A stretch of 64,000 nucleotides of DNA from Kudoa neothunni (lineage: Eukaryota > Cnidaria): assembly GCA_964304625.1 (NCBI GenBank), contig OZ199839.1, positions 10,106,001 through 10,170,000 on the forward strand. The letters are read 5' to 3'. The position numbers and the translations under genes are program-made. Positions 49,167-62,100 of the stretch are shown piece by piece (the first letter of the stretch is position 1; the number at the start of each line of letters is the position of its first letter). The notes under the pieces were generated by a model, which was not told the origin of the DNA, did not search any database, and saw only the letters and a program-made list of their open reading frames with translations.

Positions 49167-51400
49167 CTAAAAATGTAACACAATTTCTGTTGGTAAATAG
49201 GTGGTTGCTTAGGTGTGAGCGTCCTTATGAATAATATTTAAATTCCTAGAGACCTACATATTCGTCTACCCAAGTTTTATAACAGACAAAATCAACTAAA
49301 TTTTAACTATAACTGCTTTATATTCGTATAGCTTTCTAACATCGAAGGAAATATCATATTTTCGTAGTATTATAAGATTGTGGGTATCTCATTTATTTTT
49401 TAAACTCAACAAATTATTTAAACCTTAATAATATTTCTATATTATCCTGCGTGTCATAGAATTCAATTTAATTCTCAATATCCAGGTAAGAGCATACGCA
49501 AAATAATACTTTAATCGAATTTTATTGAAATAACCAATGCGCCGACTTAAAATAGGTTTTTATTGGTTTGTAGACAACTTTATCTTTTAATATATTTGCA
49601 ATTTAATCTTGAAATGTAGAAAAAACGCGTAGATCATTTGAATCAATTTTCTTAACCTTCTAAGTAGTTGAAAAATTTACATCCTCTAAATAAAAATGAA
49701 GTTGGAATCAGCTCACTTTTTTATTTGATGGAATTGTTTCTGACAAAAGTCAGCATTGATTGACAAAATATGAGGAAAATTCAATGAGTAAATTTTGAAT
49801 AAATGACCAATTATTAAAGTTATATTCTGTGTACGCATGTGCAAAGATTAATGTTGTTTCATTCCTATGGAGTACGATTGTATTTATAGGTGTATTTATA
49901 CGGTTTTTAGTTTTAACATTTAATTCAAGTTTTATAACAGCATCCAATTAATTTATCTTATTTAAACAACGCAGTGTAAAATTACGCAGAAAAACACAAA
50001 ACTTGTCAAAATGTTGAAAAATTATATCATATATTTTTTTAATGCTCTCTACAACGCTGTATGAAGCAAACTGATGAAAAATCAGCACATCTTGAATAGC
50101 TAGTATAAGAATAATGAGAAAACGAGGTGCTATCGTTGTATTCTTGAAAGGACCGCATGCTTATGTCGACATCGCATGTATAGTTTTCCGTTATTTATTC
50201 ATTATTTACTCGTTAGTATTTCCGCAAATTTTTAAAAATGGCACGTATCAATATTTGAAATAATTCTATGAAAGAAAAATGGGAGGTAGATTTCAGCCCC
50301 AATTTTATTTGTAAGGTGTTTTTACGTTAACTTCTTTGATACATGGCAAAAAAATTATAAATTCATTTTTCTGAAAGCTTTCAGAAAGATAAAGGGTTGC
50401 AATAACTAGAGATGAGTTATGTTCTAATAATACGTTATAATATTGCTGGCAAAATTCATTTGGGGTAGAAATCGATCACATTTTCATTTTACTTAGAGGG
50501 CTAAAAAGCTTAAAACATTTCCGATGCGTATGCGTCTATCTATGGGGGATTAAATCTTTTTCTCCCAATTTTATTCTCATGTAAATTTTGTTTCCCATAT
50601 ACGAAAAATTTATTAATAAGACAAACTTCTCGATAATTAAATGATTTTTTCTTTTCTGATTGACTGCAGAATATCTCCTCCTCTTCAATTTTGTACTCTT
50701 TATCATAATGTTAATATAATGAAAAATATAATTTTCTAATTCTCTGATATAGTTACCGTTAATAATGATTTCATTTGAATAGGATCCATCATTTTCAGTA
50801 TTAATATGTAACATTATAGAAAACAAAATTTCAACCTTTCAAATAAACTGTTCTATCGTTAACAGAGACCATGCTTATTTGTGATTAGTGTGAAAAACCG
50901 CCATTTACTTGTTTGTAACAGAATCTGGAATTATAATCTATATATATAATTATTTAAACTTTACAAGGATTTTTTAAAATATGCATTTTATACATTCAAA
51001 AAATTTTAATCACAAAAAAATGTTTTTATAAATATTAATCTGTCATTATTTTTTCATTTAGCTTTCAAGAAATGGATGTAAACAGGATGAAAAAATATAT
51101 AAACTAAAACTAATATAATTCTTTTAAAAAAGTGTTATTTATAAAAAAAATATATTTATTTAACTTGTCAAATACAGTGCACCTTCGGACATCCACCATA
51201 ATCCCTTTTAGATGTGTGTTCGAATTCCGAATCAATTTTTCCCGTATAAAGAAATGAAAATTAGTTCAATCTGTACCTCTCATCATATAAACGACTATGT
51301 TTATTCTTATTTATTAAAAAACAAGCATACCGTGTGTTCATAAAGCATAAAGCATAAAAAATAAATATTAAATATAATAATAAAATAAGGGTATATGATG
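49167..51400. other. AT-rich stretch; one uncertain small ORF
   Basis: An intact 96-codon minus ORF (50826-50536) is Ile/Lys-rich, with KLKRRRYSAVNQKRK in the middle. It has no family match and AT-driven composition, so I do not call it a gene. No repeats or RNA genes were seen up to 51.3 kb. Confidence 0.4.
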
Positions 51401-51492
51401 TAACACAAGCTCCGAATTGGGATTCGAACCTGTGTTATTAGCATTAGAAGGCGGCGGTGCCATACTATTCAATTCTAGATCGCTCATATGTT
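51330..51492 (-). repeat. tRNA-derived SINE-like remnant
   Basis: On the minus strand, TAGAATTGAATAG (A-box-like), CTTCTAA (an anticodon-loop-like heptamer, UCU) and GGTTCGAATCC (a perfect B box) occur at tRNA-like spacing, ending CGGAGC. This resembles tRNA-Arg(UCU). The acceptor and T stems do not pair, so it is not a working tRNA. An AT-rich tail with ATGCTTT repeats follows, as in a SINE. Confidence 0.35.
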
Positions 51493-53222
51493 TGATGGAT
51501 TACAACCTTTATAATCGACATGTTACATAGGATAAATATTTTTTGGTCACCATACGTTAGATTATGAAGGGTATTCTTTCAACGACGTTTGCACGAATTT
51601 CCGCCTAGAATTTCTTTTTTTCTCCAATTGAATTTGTTCTTAATAACCTTTCTATTTGTTCGAACTCAAATACATTTCTGACTCAAAATTTTTGGTTGAA
51701 CTCCGAATTTGCATTGTATATAAAATTAAAAATAAGAACCGCGTTATTACTGTTTGACTCCAAGATATGCAGAGCTTAAGATAAAAAAACAAATATAAAC
51801 ATAACTACCATGTTTTAATATTATGAAATAATACATTTATCGTGTAAAATTAACTATTTAATGAGTAAATTATTGGAGTTTAGATACACACGACAATAAT
51901 CTGTTTATTACGAAAAATTCAACATAAAAAGATTGTTTAATCATTTATTGAACACATCTCAGAAAAATTATTCAATAATTGATAAAACTCGTAATTTCGT
52001 ATGGCATTGCACATGATCTAACTGCGAAATATAAAGAGAGTGCGCATTATCCAGGTTTGGTTGGTTACATAGGATAAAATTATGAATTTTTTTTCTGTGT
52101 TATATTGAATAGTAAATGTAATTTGTTTTGATTTTTGTATTTTGAGGGATCCAGTGTGTTTATTAGATATTAGTTAAAACCCACTACACAATATCACAAT
52201 TCGCAATATCAAGAGACGACTACATTTCCATTATTAATTTCCCATAACTCAACCTAATAAAGTTCGCATATTTTCGCACACCTTCGTGCTAAATTTGGAT
52301 GTTGAGAAAATTTGTTTTAACCCAAAATTCTGACAAACTTTGCAATATATAAATTTAATAATGAATATTTTTTATAATTTAAAACTACGGATCACGCAGT
52401 CACTCTAACAATAACGATTAAATTGGCTAAGAAATTGTCATTTAGATTAGAATTTTGTACATTTTTTAATTTTTAAGTTGAAGAAATCTCACCACGAAAC
52501 ATTATTATTATTATTATCATGAAATTATTCGAGGAGAATAGTTCAAACTAATTTACATACATTTATCAACAAGATCATTAATCTTCTTTCTCAGTAAAAT
52601 GTTTACCTTTAAAAGTATAGCTAAATAATGATCTACTTAGATACTGTCGAAGTTACTGAATGATGTTTGAATTAAAATTGTTTATAAGACCTTTCGAAAA
52701 AAAGCGAAACCCATCAAATCTTGGTACAATCGCCAACAAAAATAATAAAATTACTAAATATCGCAATATTTTCAATCAATAATAATTTATATATAACTGG
52801 ATTTTGTCATTTTGGATTATTTTTAGCTTAAAAAGACCAAAATATCTTGTTATAAAATAATTATTTACAACAAAAATTATTCTGACAAATAAAAATTATT
52901 TTAGAGCAATTTTCGTATAAATTAAAAAATTCATTGGTAAAAATTAAATAGATATAATCAATAATTCGAATTTAAATAAATAAATATATGTGTGCTTTTA
53001 ATTTCTCATTGTATGAACAATATGGTTATTACATTGATGGAACGTTTATAATTACTGTTTATTCGGTTCAATCAATAATAAATATTCCATTATTTGAACG
53101 AGTATCTTATAGCTTGGGAATTGTTAGATAAATTAATGCGATTTTGATCCATGAAAAATAAATCCCTAAATAACAATTTTGTTCCGATTAATACACTAAT
53201 TTACGTATGGATATATGGTGTT
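51493..53222. other. AT-rich stretch, no gene seen
   Basis: Upstream of CHORDC1. A short ATTATTATT run lies at 52501-52518. Nothing else recognised. Confidence 0.5.
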
Positions 53223-53230
53223 CGCATGCG
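53223..53230. promoter_or_regulatory. CGCATGCG palindrome upstream of CHORDC1
   Basis: It lies 120-127 bp before the ATG, about the same distance as the longer NRF1-like palindrome before ICMT. It fits an NRF1 core. Confidence 0.35.
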
Positions 53231-53349
53231 TATTCTAGTAAAAACTTAACCGAGATTATCCCCTAAGTGGCCACCACCTGTCGTAATTTAGGTTAGGCGT
53301 TTTGATCGGTGACTTGACATTAACAACCCCTCCACTTGATTATATTCGA

Positions 53350-54931
53350 ATGGCAACTGAAGACAACTCAAAAATATTAACATGTAGAAATCAGGGCTGC
53401 GGCAAAAGCTACACTCAAGATGAAAATACATCGGGTAGAAATCATTAAATATGATTTTTTTAATTTTTTGGCCATAATTCACGTGCCCATTCAGAAAGTT
53501 GTCGATATCACTCTAAACCGCCTTATTTTCATGACGCAATAAAGGTAACTAGATAGAAGAATGATGTGAGTGTTACAATGCAAAATTGACAATTATTTCA
53601 GATATGGCCTTGTTGTGATAAAAAGTCATATAATTTTTCTGATTTCCTGGCTATTCCAGTATACACTCTTTTGTATAACTTTCCGGCAACTTTTCTTCTG
53701 TAATAGGGATGTACTATATCATTTCATAACCATGTTCCCAATACAGAGCTTCTTTACGATATAAAAAATAAACTGAAACAATCACCTGAATCCATAGCGA
53801 GGGTATTATGTGCTCATTAACATTGTTTTATGTCGATTCTAATGAGAATATCTTGTCGAACCATAAAATTTGCAATATTTATTTTTTTCTAAAATTAGGA
53901 GAATGAAATGTTGAAGAAAAAAGCATTAAATGCAGAACCTATCAACATTCATGAAAGAGAGTAGCTATTGTGTGTTTTGTTTTAAAAGTTTAACGTGCTT
54001 CAAGATCGTTCTTCATCGAATCCCCTTTAAATGTTACAGTCCAAGTGCAACCATCATCAACTCTTGTTGAGCAAATACAGCAATTGAAAACATCTACATC
54101 AAATAACCCAGTAAAATCACCCGAAAACCAAGAGACGTCTATCGATCCTAAAAACATTCCTTTTGGAACAAAATGTCGTCGAAATGTGTGCGACAAAGTA
54201 GCCCAACTGTCACATTAACCCTCAACTACATCATTCCGTTAGATCTACAAAAATCAGCTCGACCTTAATGAAGAGTGTGTGTACCACGATGGAACACCTA
54301 TTTTTCATGATGGAAGCAAATATTGGAGTTGTTGTCGTATTAAAAAGTCAGACTTTAATGAATTTTGGCGCCAAAAGGGTTGTTGTGTTGGTTTGCATGA
54401 TTTTATGTCTCCTATAAAAGTATATCCATCACGTTCAGCATTTATTCTTTAATTGTCTTTATTTTAGAATTTGTTGCCCTCGTGCAGGTGAGAATTTTAC
54501 ATTGGCGTAGATAGATCTTTTGAAATGAGATAGATATGACTTCTATCAACAAGGAGATAAAATAACAATCACATTTTACGCCAAAATGATAGATTATACA
54601 GAGTGTAACATTATCTGTGATCCATACCATGTATTATTGATTCTAAGTTATATTTTTTAACAACCCTATCCAACTATCTAAATAGGTTATGGTGGAATTC
54701 CCGTATCAACCAGATCGAAAATTCTTCTCCAAAACTATTGACCTTTTTGATGTAAATTTCACGAATAATAAAGCCAAGTTTTTTTATTTGGTGTAAATTA
54801 AGGAAATTTTCCCTCAAAAAACCATTTCCACCGCTACACCATTCAAACTGGAAGTCAAACTCACCGCTGTCGGCGGAAATAAAGCTTGGTCGTCTCTCGA
54901 ACATCATTCTTCTAATGTTGAAAATGTTTAA
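53350..54931 (+). CDS. CHORDC1: CHORD and CS domain protein, HSP90 co-chaperone
   Basis: Eleven exons: 53350-53434, 53495-53544, 53602-53658, 53707-53802, 53899-53960, 54005-54197, 54258-54419, 54468-54487 (20-nt microexon), 54534-54630, 54686-54751, 54803-54931. Total 338 aa (human 332). [50 protein letters not shown], then [60 protein letters not shown], then GCCVGLHDF. These are two zinc-binding Cys/His modules. A CS (p23-like) domain follows: [59 protein letters not shown]. The CS part is the HSP90-binding fold. All junctions keep phase, so the gene looks functional. The linker exon 5-6 junction (44-nt intron) is the least certain. Confidence 0.93.
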
Positions 54932-55314
54932 TTGCTTACCTGTTTGCTCTAGATATAGTTTTTAGTATCTTCATATAACATCGTATAAAATAAACAAGGA
55001 GTTTATTGTATTTTTTTCATGTGATATACACCTAAATAAAATTACACTATTTCTGTTGTTATATGTCATTTTTTCTCATCCTCTAAATTAATCACTTTTC
55101 ATATTTATTATAATTATTGTTCGCAAAAAGTATTTAATATTTTAAAAACACTTTTTGGGTCGCTCGTTTTATTTTATCGTATAAAATCACAAAGAGAAAA
55201 TTCAATAACCTCTCCTACGTATGTGTCAAATACATACACAATATTTTAAACGACAATAGTTGACCTGTAAACAATCTACCAGTTAATTTGTGATCATAAA
55301 TATTTTCCACGAGC

Positions 55315-56205
55315 CAGTGGCGCACAAACTACGGTCCCCAATGGGCTTTTTTGTGGCCCACATTGAACCCTAATTAATAATTAAGTTCAGATTAATGGTA
55401 TACTTTTAAATGAAATTAAGAAAGCATTAGATTATTTAACTTCAATTGATTTATCTAGATATTGCATATATCGAGAACACCTAATGAAGCTACTAAAAGA
55501 TTTATTGTTATTAACCACATCACCGTGTGATATAAAAACGTTTTTTAATCGAAGTTCATGTATCAATTTTAATTATTTCTTCTTGAGTGTGTATGGAGCA
55601 GAAAAAAATCATATAGGTACTGGGCGGATTTATGTTTAATAAATTCGCTTGACAATGCTGACCCAAAATTTAAGTTCAGTTAAAATAAGATTAATAATTA
55701 AAGTACGTTTTATAAACAATGTGAAATAATAAGGTATTTATATTGTGCGTAAAAATGAAAAGTTTCTGCTACAAAAATAAATAAATCGTAAAATTAACTT
55801 TGACACAAGGATTACATCCGTTAGAGCTGATAACGAGCATATATTTAAGGAAAATTTAAACTGCACTTCACATATGCACATATAACCATTTTGCTTAAAT
55901 ATGATGTACCTCATATTTAATTCAGCTTATTTTTATTTTATTTCCAAGCTAAGACGATTGTAATTCGAAAAGACGTTGACGATGACGATGATAATAGAAA
56001 ATTTAATGGCGCCTAGACAGAAAAATATTGTTTTATTCAACAGGGGACGAATATTATTTGTTTTCTATGTCATTATTTATTCAATTTAAAACTTTTAGTA
56101 AATTTATCCTAAATACGAGCTATAACTTTATTTTAAACTTTCTGGCCCGGGAAGTTTTTGAAGATTAAAATTTGGTCCGAGGCCTCGAAAGTTTGTGCAT
56201 CACTG
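55315..56205. mobile_element. 891-bp hAT-like MITE
   Basis: The ends CAGTGGCGCACAAACT and, inverted, CAGTGATGCACAAACT differ at two positions and have the CAG.G.....CAAACT form typical of hAT elements. Flanking octamers CCACGAGC and CCGTAAGC agree at five of eight bases, compatible with an aged 8-bp target duplication. The interior is non-coding. Confidence 0.65.
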
Positions 56206-57039
56206 CCGTAAGCTAAACTTGAGTGTAATTATAATAAGAATTATAATTTTTTCTAATTTTTTTAATTATTGTAACGCCTCCAATTGGACAATACACTCTA
56301 TATCTTTTGAGTTAAATATTAATCAAGAAATTATTTCTCTAATAATGATATTATAAAATGTTTTTGGGCACTTGTTTGAAATTAAACTAAATGCTGTTGA
56401 TTAATTATTGAGTAATGGCTGAAACGAGCATTGCCAAAATTCAATAAATTGTGTATTTTATTCAATACATGACTAATTTAAGTCATATAACCATTCCTAA
56501 ATATGACGTTAAAAATATTTTATCAATAAAGATGAAATATGTTTTTAAGGTTTTAAAAAATCAATCATACATTAAGAAAAATTAAAAGTTTAATTATTTT
56601 TTTGGAGTCAAATAATTGTTTTATTTAGATCATTTTGAGCTGGGTTCTCAAAAAAGTAATTGGCAATGGGAACTGAATGTTTATTTGTTTATCTCGAGAG
56701 AGGTGGTCACACAGATAAGATTTTTTTTAATAGAACGATGCTCGCTTATAGCGACGTTTTGTTCGACTCTTTTAACGTTATTGTGAATATATTTTTTAAG
56801 TAGATTATCATCTAATTGCTCTAACAGTTTGAACAATTAGTCAGATAGATCCAAAAAAATACTTTTACTAATATAAAATGAGTTAATTAAGCTAATATCA
56901 ATCGTAATGTAGAAAACAGTGGTTATACATTGATTAGTCTAATTTTTGACACTTGGTGTGGGAATAATTCTATTAAACTTGTCTACTCAGACGTTGTATT
57001 GAATATGATAAATTATAAAATCTGTTTACTATCGCTCTT
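56206..57039. other. AT-rich stretch, no gene seen
   Basis: Lies between the hAT-like MITE and the piggyBac fossil; no features. Confidence 0.5.
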
Positions 57040-57900
57040 TGTCTTCAATTTTTGTATTTAATGAAGTTCACAGCCGCAAAACATCTTTATTTTTCTTTCA
57101 GAGGCGCGAAATTAGCATTAATTTATATTGGAACAATAATCTGTTGCCACAAACATTTCGTTTTTCGCCACTTATCTTTTTTAAATATTGAGGAATGCTC
57201 CTCTTGTTGCATCGAATTGTTCATTGTTTGGTTATAAAAATGTAAGAATTCGATGCAAGAGAAATAGACGTGAATAAATTGTCAAAAACAATATTCCAAT
57301 CACAATCCTTGAAATTGTTCACAAGATCTAACACGACATTCTCCCTGATATTTTTTACTCGTTGATTATATTTAGTCCTCCCAAAATACAACGTTATTTT
57401 GAGTAAATATCTGTCACAAGAGAAATGAAAGATAAAAATTTGATGTCACGAAAAAAGTCGATTTTGATGGAATACATTGTTTAAAAAAATTCTCCATGAA
57501 AATCAACCCGTTGTTCGAACATTGTCAAATTTGCTTTGATTATAACAAGCTAAGAAGTGCAACCTTCCTAGTTTTTACTGATTTCCAGTAACAGACAAAG
57601 TTTATCTGTAGATCGTCGAACTTCAAAATTATCAACGTTAACGCCCTTAGTATTCGAGTAAATCATTTTCGGCCAATTATTTTTCTAAATATGACTTTTT
57701 TCCATGCTCCAGAGCAGTTTTATAGACTCCAACTTACATTAAAACACACAAGAACGCAATGTAAGTTTTTATTATCGTATTAGTCAAAGTTTTCCTACTA
57801 TGTCCATAATGAGTAAACCCAAATTTGTTCATGTTTGATATTATAACTGAAAAATGAGTTCTATTAAAAAAGATCAAAAAAGAATCAATCAGTTGGGAGA
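57040..57900 (-). mobile_element. piggyBac-type transposase fossil
   Basis: Minus-strand pieces in order: IKTYIAFLCVLM (about 57765; family F.G.L), MFEQRVDFHGEFF (about 57510; family DE.....F.GR), a Tyr/Lys-rich segment, and NVVLDLVNNF then NIVFDNLFTSISLA (about 57300-57240; family VV..L......DN.FTS..L). TIRCNKRSIPQ follows (about 57210; family GT.R.N...IP) and then KKNKDVLRL (about 57080; family KK.K.V.LLS). It has several in-frame stops and at least two frame changes. A 31-codon reading frame beginning ATG at 58143 (MSNFEQELL...), resuming after one TAA to about 57922, lies just 5' and may be its N-terminal part or an unrelated fragment. Confidence 0.75.
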
Positions 57901-58149
57901 TTCTCGTTTAAACGTGCATTGCTAATTCAGGGTGTTGGTTAATAATATTTTTCTCTTGGTTTCCGTTGTTCTAGGCTTTTCCAATCGATCATTTATCTCT
58001 ATTTTCACCAACTCAGCAATATTCACTAATTTATCCACCAGAAAATTAGATTAGAATTTAAAATTAAACTCATTGAGGTCTTCATAAATTTTATTGGCCT
58101 CAATATCAACATTGCACAATAATTCTTGTTCAAAATTGCTCATCTTTAA

Positions 58150-59110
58150 AAATTATATTGACGGTTAGAATCGTTAGTGATGGGGTTAAATTTTATTATT
58201 CTCTACGTGTTATTTTTAAGAATTTAATTTTCAATTTAAAAAAAATTACTCCAAAATATTTAATCTGTAATTAAGAATTAAATAAGTTTTATAAGAAAAA
58301 TAATTAGAGAAGTGTAAATATTTGTTTACATATCTAATTATGTTTAAATTTTTTTCATTACTTTTTCTTTCAAAATAGGCTAATTTTAATAGTAAAATAT
58401 CAGGCGTTATAAATAAAAATTTGATTTATAAACTGGCTAAAAATACGACTCAAAATCGTTTATTCAATGAGAGCCAACAACGAAGACATTAGTAAGGTTA
58501 ACCGCAAAATATAAGAATTTTTGTTATAACTAGGCGTTAAAAAATAAGTGTAAACAAATTCTATTATCACCTAACCAACTATTTACTAAATATGATCTCA
58601 ATTTAAGATGATATTAATATTTTGTCAACAAATATTTCCCAATGAATGGCAAAATGTTTTTTATTCGCGTAATCTTACTGATAGATTTCTATTTATTCTA
58701 GTCTAAATAGAAATTATATTATCTAAGTAAAGTAACAAGGCAAAATAAAAGTGCGCCTACAATGAGATTTTTCTATGGTCGCCAGAGAATTACGTACACC
58801 CGTTTAGCTACTAGCTACTGTAATTAGATAATTTAACTTTGACGAACAAAATTATGAAGTGCATTTTTATTTAATATCACTTTACTTTAAAAATAAATAC
58901 AGGCTTAAACTTAATAATTTTAATAGCAATAAAACTCCATCAATTTTAATCTAAGACAAACTTTCATTTTTAATAACTTAATAAATTATTAAAACGGCTT
59001 AATTTAGCGTTTAAATTCAACAACTCAGCTAGAAAGGGCTATCATATTAATACATCAAATAAAAATCTAACATAACTAAGTGGTTGGAGCATCTACAAGG
59101 TACAAGGAAT
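58150..59110. other. AT-rich stretch, no gene seen
   Basis: 3' flank of NOG2; nothing recognised. Confidence 0.5.
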
Positions 59111-62100
59111 CTACATTGAATCTTCAATAACAGGTTCGTTCATGGAAACGGGCTCATTTTCAGTAGCGACTGAGGTTGGATAGTTGGAAACAATATCTTC
59201 TTGGACAATGTTGAATTGATTTTGAGAGTCATTTATCTATAAAATAATCAAAACTCATAATTCAAAGCAAGCCTTACCTTAGTTCCGTCTGACTCATCAT
59301 CTTCAATAGTAGGAGGTTGTATGAAATAGGGAATTTTACCACGTTGAAAATCACTGATAATCATTTTGGCGACAGTATTAATATCGGGTTCACCTCCCTA
59401 TTCCACGTCGCAAATCGTTAATATTATTGAAAATAAGAGGAACCCCATCAAAAATTACCTTCAACAAACGACCATATTTAACAGCAACCTTTTCCAGAAA
59501 ATTCTCCCCATTTGTCCATTCTAAAACGCCATATGTTCTTTGCATGTATTTTGGTTCGACTCTTTGAAGCAACTCATCCAGATAAATATAGGCATCTTTG
59601 ATGTATTCCACACGAACCACACCTTTTAATACAATATCAGCTTCAGTTTGGGTGCTGTCAGGGGGAACAACGCCTGGGCAGTCAATCAAAAATATTTTTT
59701 TCAGCAGTGTAATGTATTGCCAAACCTAAGGACATAACTCATTAGTTAACAGTTGATGAGGAGATTTTCGACTTTGGTTTCACCGGGGATAGGTGCAACA
59801 TTACAGACTTTCTTCATTTTCAATGTGTTGATAATAGAACTCTTACCCACATTAGGATAACCAATAATGCCGACGCTAATATTTTTTTTGTCGGAGTGCA
59901 ACTAAATTTCCAAGGTTAGATTTTATTTAAGAGATCACTGAAAATCGCACTCTACTAAACTGTCGCAATAGTTGAAAAACGGCATTTTTGCCAAATGACT
60001 TCTTCATATCCGCATGAAATGCAATACATGGATAGTCTTTGGAGAGAATAAATAACCACTTTTTCTAAATTGCAACAAACTTAACTCATGATGAACTGGG
60101 CACTTCATCTTACAACAACCCATGACGGAACCAAGTCACATTTGTTTAAAATGAGTATCATGTGTTTGAAGGGTTTTTCAGTTTTGATATATCGTTCAAT
60201 TTTCGAGCTACGAGTGCCCATAGGATCTCTCGCGTCAAGAACCTAAGATAATAATTTTGTGTTACTACGTGAATGTACACATACAGCCATGACTAACACC
60301 AAAAAGTAAGCTAATAACTCCTTAAGTTTATCAAATCAACTCAATTTTTGTCTTAAGAAAATTGTAAAATCTTTGAATCCACAGAAATTTTAATAATAAA
60401 CTAATATCTAATTGAACATAGGGAAATACACTAACAAAAAAACGAACCCTTAACAATAAATATATTCAATCAAATAACTAATCCAAACAATAATCTTCAA
60501 TTAAGAATGTAAAGAGAAAAATATCGTTATGCTATATTTTAGGAACTTTGGTGTCATAGCGAATTCGAGTCCAAGAACCTCATTATTATAATTATTTTTG
60601 TCCAAACATTTTTAAATCAATTAGGAAAGTTATTTACTAACATGAATATAATTAATATGTCGTGATTTTTGTCACAACCCACTCGATCAAAGTACTAAAA
60701 AACATATTGATTGAGATTATAACTAATCGACAGTTCAAATAAATGGACTATTATTTGCGTGCATTTTCTATATCTCTACCTTAATTATATTACCAAGAAA
60801 TTATGTCACAAAATAACAAACATAATAAAGATATCGAATCCACTTCAGATTTAAATCGTTGTTCTAAGTCAAAAATACGTCGTAAAAAATGATGGAAGTA
60901 TTATTTACCATAAAAATAATTAAAATATTTAAGAAAAACATAATCCCATTAATCCTTATAAATATCACTTTCAAAAATTCATTAATATTAGGTATTAGTA
61001 CGCGAATTTTGACAAAAACATACTTTCATGTACACCATGGAAAATACAAGTTTAAATTAACGTATGGCATTAATGGATAATCTAAAAAATTAATAAAGCG
61101 CAAAAAACGCATTAAATATTTTCCCCCCATTTAAAGCGAATAATTGAATCGTTTTTTTCGCAAATGATCGTTTAATTATGAATACTAAAATTCTCCATTA
61201 TTTCAATCCCACAAAAATGTACACAAGACTCTAAAATAATAAATTTGGTGGAATTTTAATTTTAAATTTATAACTACGTAAAAATAAAGTTAAACATAAA
61301 TGAATAATACTTTGGGGGTGATATTCAGTAAAAGCCCCCCAAAATATACATAATTTTAATAAATACTAAAAATATTTATAGTTTTTTTTAATTAAAAAAT
61401 AATAAAGTTTAAAATCGATTATTAGGAAAATTCGGGCCAGCGATTTCTTTACCTTACGGCGGGCGAGCGAGCGGTATAACGGGGTTCCGGTTAACAGGAC
61501 ATAAATAATGTCATGTGCAAGCGTATTTTAAAATTTCTATTTAAAGCATTGTTTACTCGAGTTATAAACAATTTTTACCAGTTGTCAAGTAAAATATTTT
61601 AACTTCTAAAACTTTAATAAAAAATATTGGCATATCTATTAACTAAGAATGTGGAGACTCAACAGAAAAAATAGTACATGATTATGGGAGAAAAACACAT
61701 CTATAAAGGAATAAACTATTTTTTTAAATAATCGGTAATTAATGTTTTTTTAATATACTTAAAGGCATATATTAAAATATAGTATAAATTTACATAGAAA
61801 CTGAACGCTTATCCTATGTTTTCAAAGGAGAATTTATAAATAATTAACAGAAATATTTTTGTTTCAAATATTGCATTGATATATATCAGATGTGGCTAAA
61901 CGGAGGCTCTTGAAAAACATTTTTTTGAGTTGAATTTTTTTTAATTCCACCGGCACGTTAACTCGAGAAAACTGCAATGTTTAAACTATTTTATCAAGTG
62001 AATAAACGAATTCTTTAATTGTAAACTAAATAATATTTTTGGTTGGAAAACATAGTCAAAAACTACCATATAGTTTTAATATTTTATGCAAAATAGAATT

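Noticed and set aside
51405-51492. Functional tRNA gene
   Set aside because: Acceptor and T stems do not pair despite a good B box.
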